Of a stretch of 64,000 bases of DNA, positions 62,212 through 64,000 are shown one piece after another; positions within the stretch are counted from its first letter, which is position 1; each line of letters begins with the position of its first letter. The position numbers were made by a program, and so were the translations under genes. The notes beneath the pieces were generated by a model that did no database searches, was not told the DNA's origin, and saw nothing but the letters and a program-made list of their open reading frames with translations. Source of the stretch: Escherichia fergusonii ATCC 35469. Lineage in GTDB: Bacteria > Pseudomonadota > Gammaproteobacteria > Enterobacterales > Enterobacteriaceae. The stretch is taken from contig NC_011740.1 of NCBI RefSeq assembly GCF_000026225.1, positions 4,340,001-4,404,000 of the forward strand. The letters are read 5' to 3'.

Positions 62212-64000
62212 ATGAGTCAAATTCACAAACACACCATTCCTGCCAACATCGCAGACCGTTGCCTGATAACCCCTCAGCAGTACGAGGCGATGTATCAACA
62301 ATCTATTAACGCACCAGATACCTTCTGGGGCGAACAGGGAAAAATTCTCGACTGGATCAAACCTTACCAGAAGGTGAAAAACACCTCCTTTGCCCCGGGT
62401 AATGTGTCCATTAAATGGTACGAGGACGGCACGCTGAATCTGGCGGCGAACTGCCTTGACCGCCATCTGCAAGAAAACGGCGATCGCACCGCCATCATCT
62501 GGGAAGGCGACGACGCCAGCCAGAGCAAACATATCAGCTATAAAGAGCTGCATCGCGATGTTTGCCGCTTCGCCAATACCCTGCTCGAGCTGGGCATTAA
62601 AAAAGGTGATGTAGTGGCGATTTATATGCCAATGGTGCCGGAAGCCGCGGTCGCGATGCTGGCCTGCGCCCGCATTGGCGCGGTGCATTCGGTAATTTTC
62701 GGCGGCTTCTCGCCGGAAGCCGTTGCCGGACGCATTATCGATTCTAACTCACGGTTGGTGATCACTTCTGACGAAGGTGTGCGCGCCGGGCGCAGTATTC
62801 CGCTGAAGAAAAACGTCGATGACGCTCTGAAAAATCCGAATGTCACTAGCGTTGAGCATGTGGTGGTACTGAAGCGTACTGGCGGAAAAATTGACTGGCA
62901 GGAAGGGCGCGATCTGTGGTGGCACGACCTGATTGAGCAAGCGAGCGATCAGCACCAGGCGCAAGAGATGAACGCTGAAGATCCGCTGTTTATTCTCTAC
63001 ACTTCCGGTTCTACCGGGAAGCCGAAAGGCGTGCTGCACACTACCGGCGGTTATCTGGTGTACGCGGCGCTGACTTTTAAATATGTCTTTGATTATCATC
63101 CGGGCGATATCTACTGGTGCACCGCCGATGTGGGCTGGGTTACCGGGCACAGTTATTTGCTGTACGGCCCGCTGGCATGCGGCGCGACCACGCTGATGTT
63201 TGAAGGCGTACCGAACTGGCCGACGCCTGCCCGTATGGCCCAGGTGGTGGATAAGCATCAGGTCAATATTCTCTATACCGCGCCCACGGCGATTCGCGCG
63301 CTGATGGCAGAAGGCGATAAAGCGATCGAAGGCACTGACCGTTCGTCGCTGCGCATTCTCGGTTCCGTAGGCGAGCCAATCAACCCGGAAGCGTGGGAGT
63401 GGTACTGGAAGAAGATCGGCAACGAGAAATGTCCGGTGGTCGATACATGGTGGCAGACCGAAACTGGCGGTTTCATGATCACGCCACTGCCTGGCGCTAC
63501 CGAGCTAAAAGCCGGTTCGGCGACGCGTCCGTTCTTCGGCGTGCAACCGGCGCTGGTCGATAACGAAGGTAACGCGCTGGAAGGGGCTACCGAAGGCAGC
63601 CTGGTGATCACCGACTCCTGGCCGGGTCAGGCGCGTACATTGTTTGGCGATCACGAGCGTTTTGAACAGACCTACTTCTCCACCTTCAAAAATATGTATT
63701 TCAGCGGCGACGGCGCGCGTCGTGATGAAGATGGCTATTACTGGATCACCGGGCGTGTGGACGACGTGCTGAACGTCTCGGGTCACCGTCTGGGAACAGC
63801 GGAGATTGAGTCGGCGCTGGTGGCACATCCGAAAATTGCCGAAGCCGCTGTCGTCGGTATTCCGCACAATATTAAAGGTCAGGCGATCTACGCCTACGTC
63901 ACGCTTAATCACGGGGAGGAACCGTCACCAGAACTGTACGCAGAAGTCCGCAACTGGGTGCGTAAAGAGATTGGCCCGCTGGCAACGCCAGACGTGCTGC
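62212..64000 (+). CDS. acs: Acs, acetyl-CoA synthetase (3' end cut by window)
   Basis: Acs converts acetate, ATP and CoA to acetyl-CoA through acetyl-AMP and allows growth on low acetate. About 596 of the usual 652 residues are present, with no stop. Motifs are the P-loop-like LYTSGSTGKPKGVLHTTGGY, WCTADVGWVTGHSY, the WWQTETGG adenylate motif and YFSGDGARRDEDGYYWITGRVDDVLNVSGHRLGTAEIE. The regulatory acetylation lysine lies beyond the window. The antisense frames inside it are shadows. Confidence 0.97.
   Translation, partial: MSQIHKHTIPANIADRCLITPQQYEAMYQQSINAPDTFWGEQGKILDWIKPYQKVKNTSFAPGNVSIKWYEDGTLNLAANCLDRHLQENGDRTAIIWEGDDASQSKHISYKELHRDVCRFANTLLELGIKKGDVVAIYMPMVPEAAVAMLACARIGAVHSVIFGGFSPEAVAGRIIDSNSRLVITSDEGVRAGRSIPLKKNVDDALKNPNVTSVEHVVVLKRTGGKIDWQEGRDLWWHDLIEQASDQHQAQEMNAEDPLFILYTSGSTGKPKGVLHTTGGYLVYAALTFKYVFDYHPGDIYWCTADVGWVTGHSYLLYGPLACGATTLMFEGVPNWPTPARMAQVVDKHQVNILYTAPTAIRALMAEGDKAIEGTDRSSLRILGSVGEPINPEAWEWYWKKIGNEKCPVVDTWWQTETGGFMITPLPGATELKAGSATRPFFGVQPALVDNEGNALEGATEGSLVITDSWPGQARTLFGDHERFEQTYFSTFKNMYFSGDGARRDEDGYYWITGRVDDVLNVSGHRLGTAEIESALVAHPKIAEAAVVGIPHNIKGQAIYAYVTLNHGEEPSPELYAEVRNWVRKEIGPLATPDVL

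Noticed and set aside
62185..63912. Several long open frames antisense to acs
   Set aside because: They are shadows of the GC-biased acs codons; acs itself reads through with all motifs intact.

Overview
This 64 kb window is chromosomal DNA of an Escherichia. Nearly every protein matches a familiar E. coli K-12 gene family at full length, and most neighbours are in K-12 order. It is not K-12: one locus carries a complete catabolic operon where, as I recall, K-12 has only yjfZ and a ytfA remnant, two large K-12 operons are missing, and one gene-order junction differs. A non-K-12 E. coli lineage, a cryptic clade or a sister species such as E. fergusonii or E. marmotae are all possible. All K-12 comparisons are from memory, not from an alignment.

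Layout. 1-3249: rnr (five codons short at its 5' end) and rlmB, RNA processing and methylation. 3376-7552: yjfIJKLMC, a PspA-like membrane module with a YgiBC-like pair. 7636-11212: aidB, yjfN, bsmA and yjfP, with REP and ERIC repeats. 11209-17894: the L-ascorbate regulon, with repressor ulaR, lactonase ulaG and the PTS plus catabolic operon ulaABCDEF. 18023-20065: yjfY and the ribosomal operon rpsF-priB-rpsR-rplI. 20177-29948: an accessory operon on the minus strand (TRAP transporter, large flavoprotein, CoA-transferase, enoyl-CoA hydratase, TIM-barrel isomerase, SDR) with a divergent TetR-family regulator and a palindromic operator. 29949-41838: ytfB, fklB, cycA, ytfE, ytfF, qorB/qorR, cpdB, cysQ, ytfJ, ytfK and ytfL.

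At about 41.9 kb the K-12 order breaks. ytfL is followed not by msrA but by yjdN, and from there the window reads through the K-12 acs-yjdN segment in the opposite relative orientation: yjdN (frameshifted), yjdP, rpiB, alsRBACEK, yjcS, ytcA, mdtNOP, fdhF (with its in-frame selenocysteine UGA), yjcO, gltP and acs (cut by the window end). Within this segment the phnC-P operon is absent between yjdN and yjdP, and the nrfABCDEFG operon is absent between gltP and acs.

How the genes work together. ulaABC import and phosphorylate L-ascorbate; UlaG opens the lactone, and UlaD, UlaE and UlaF take the product to D-xylulose 5-phosphate. alsBAC import D-allose, alsK and alsE with rpiB metabolise it, and alsR represses the set. 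The best candidate for an undescribed system is the 20.2-29.9 kb operon. Its parts suggest high-affinity uptake of a carboxylic acid, activation to a CoA thioester, beta-oxidation-like hydration and dehydrogenation, and a flavin redox step. Its substrate cannot be read from the sequence.
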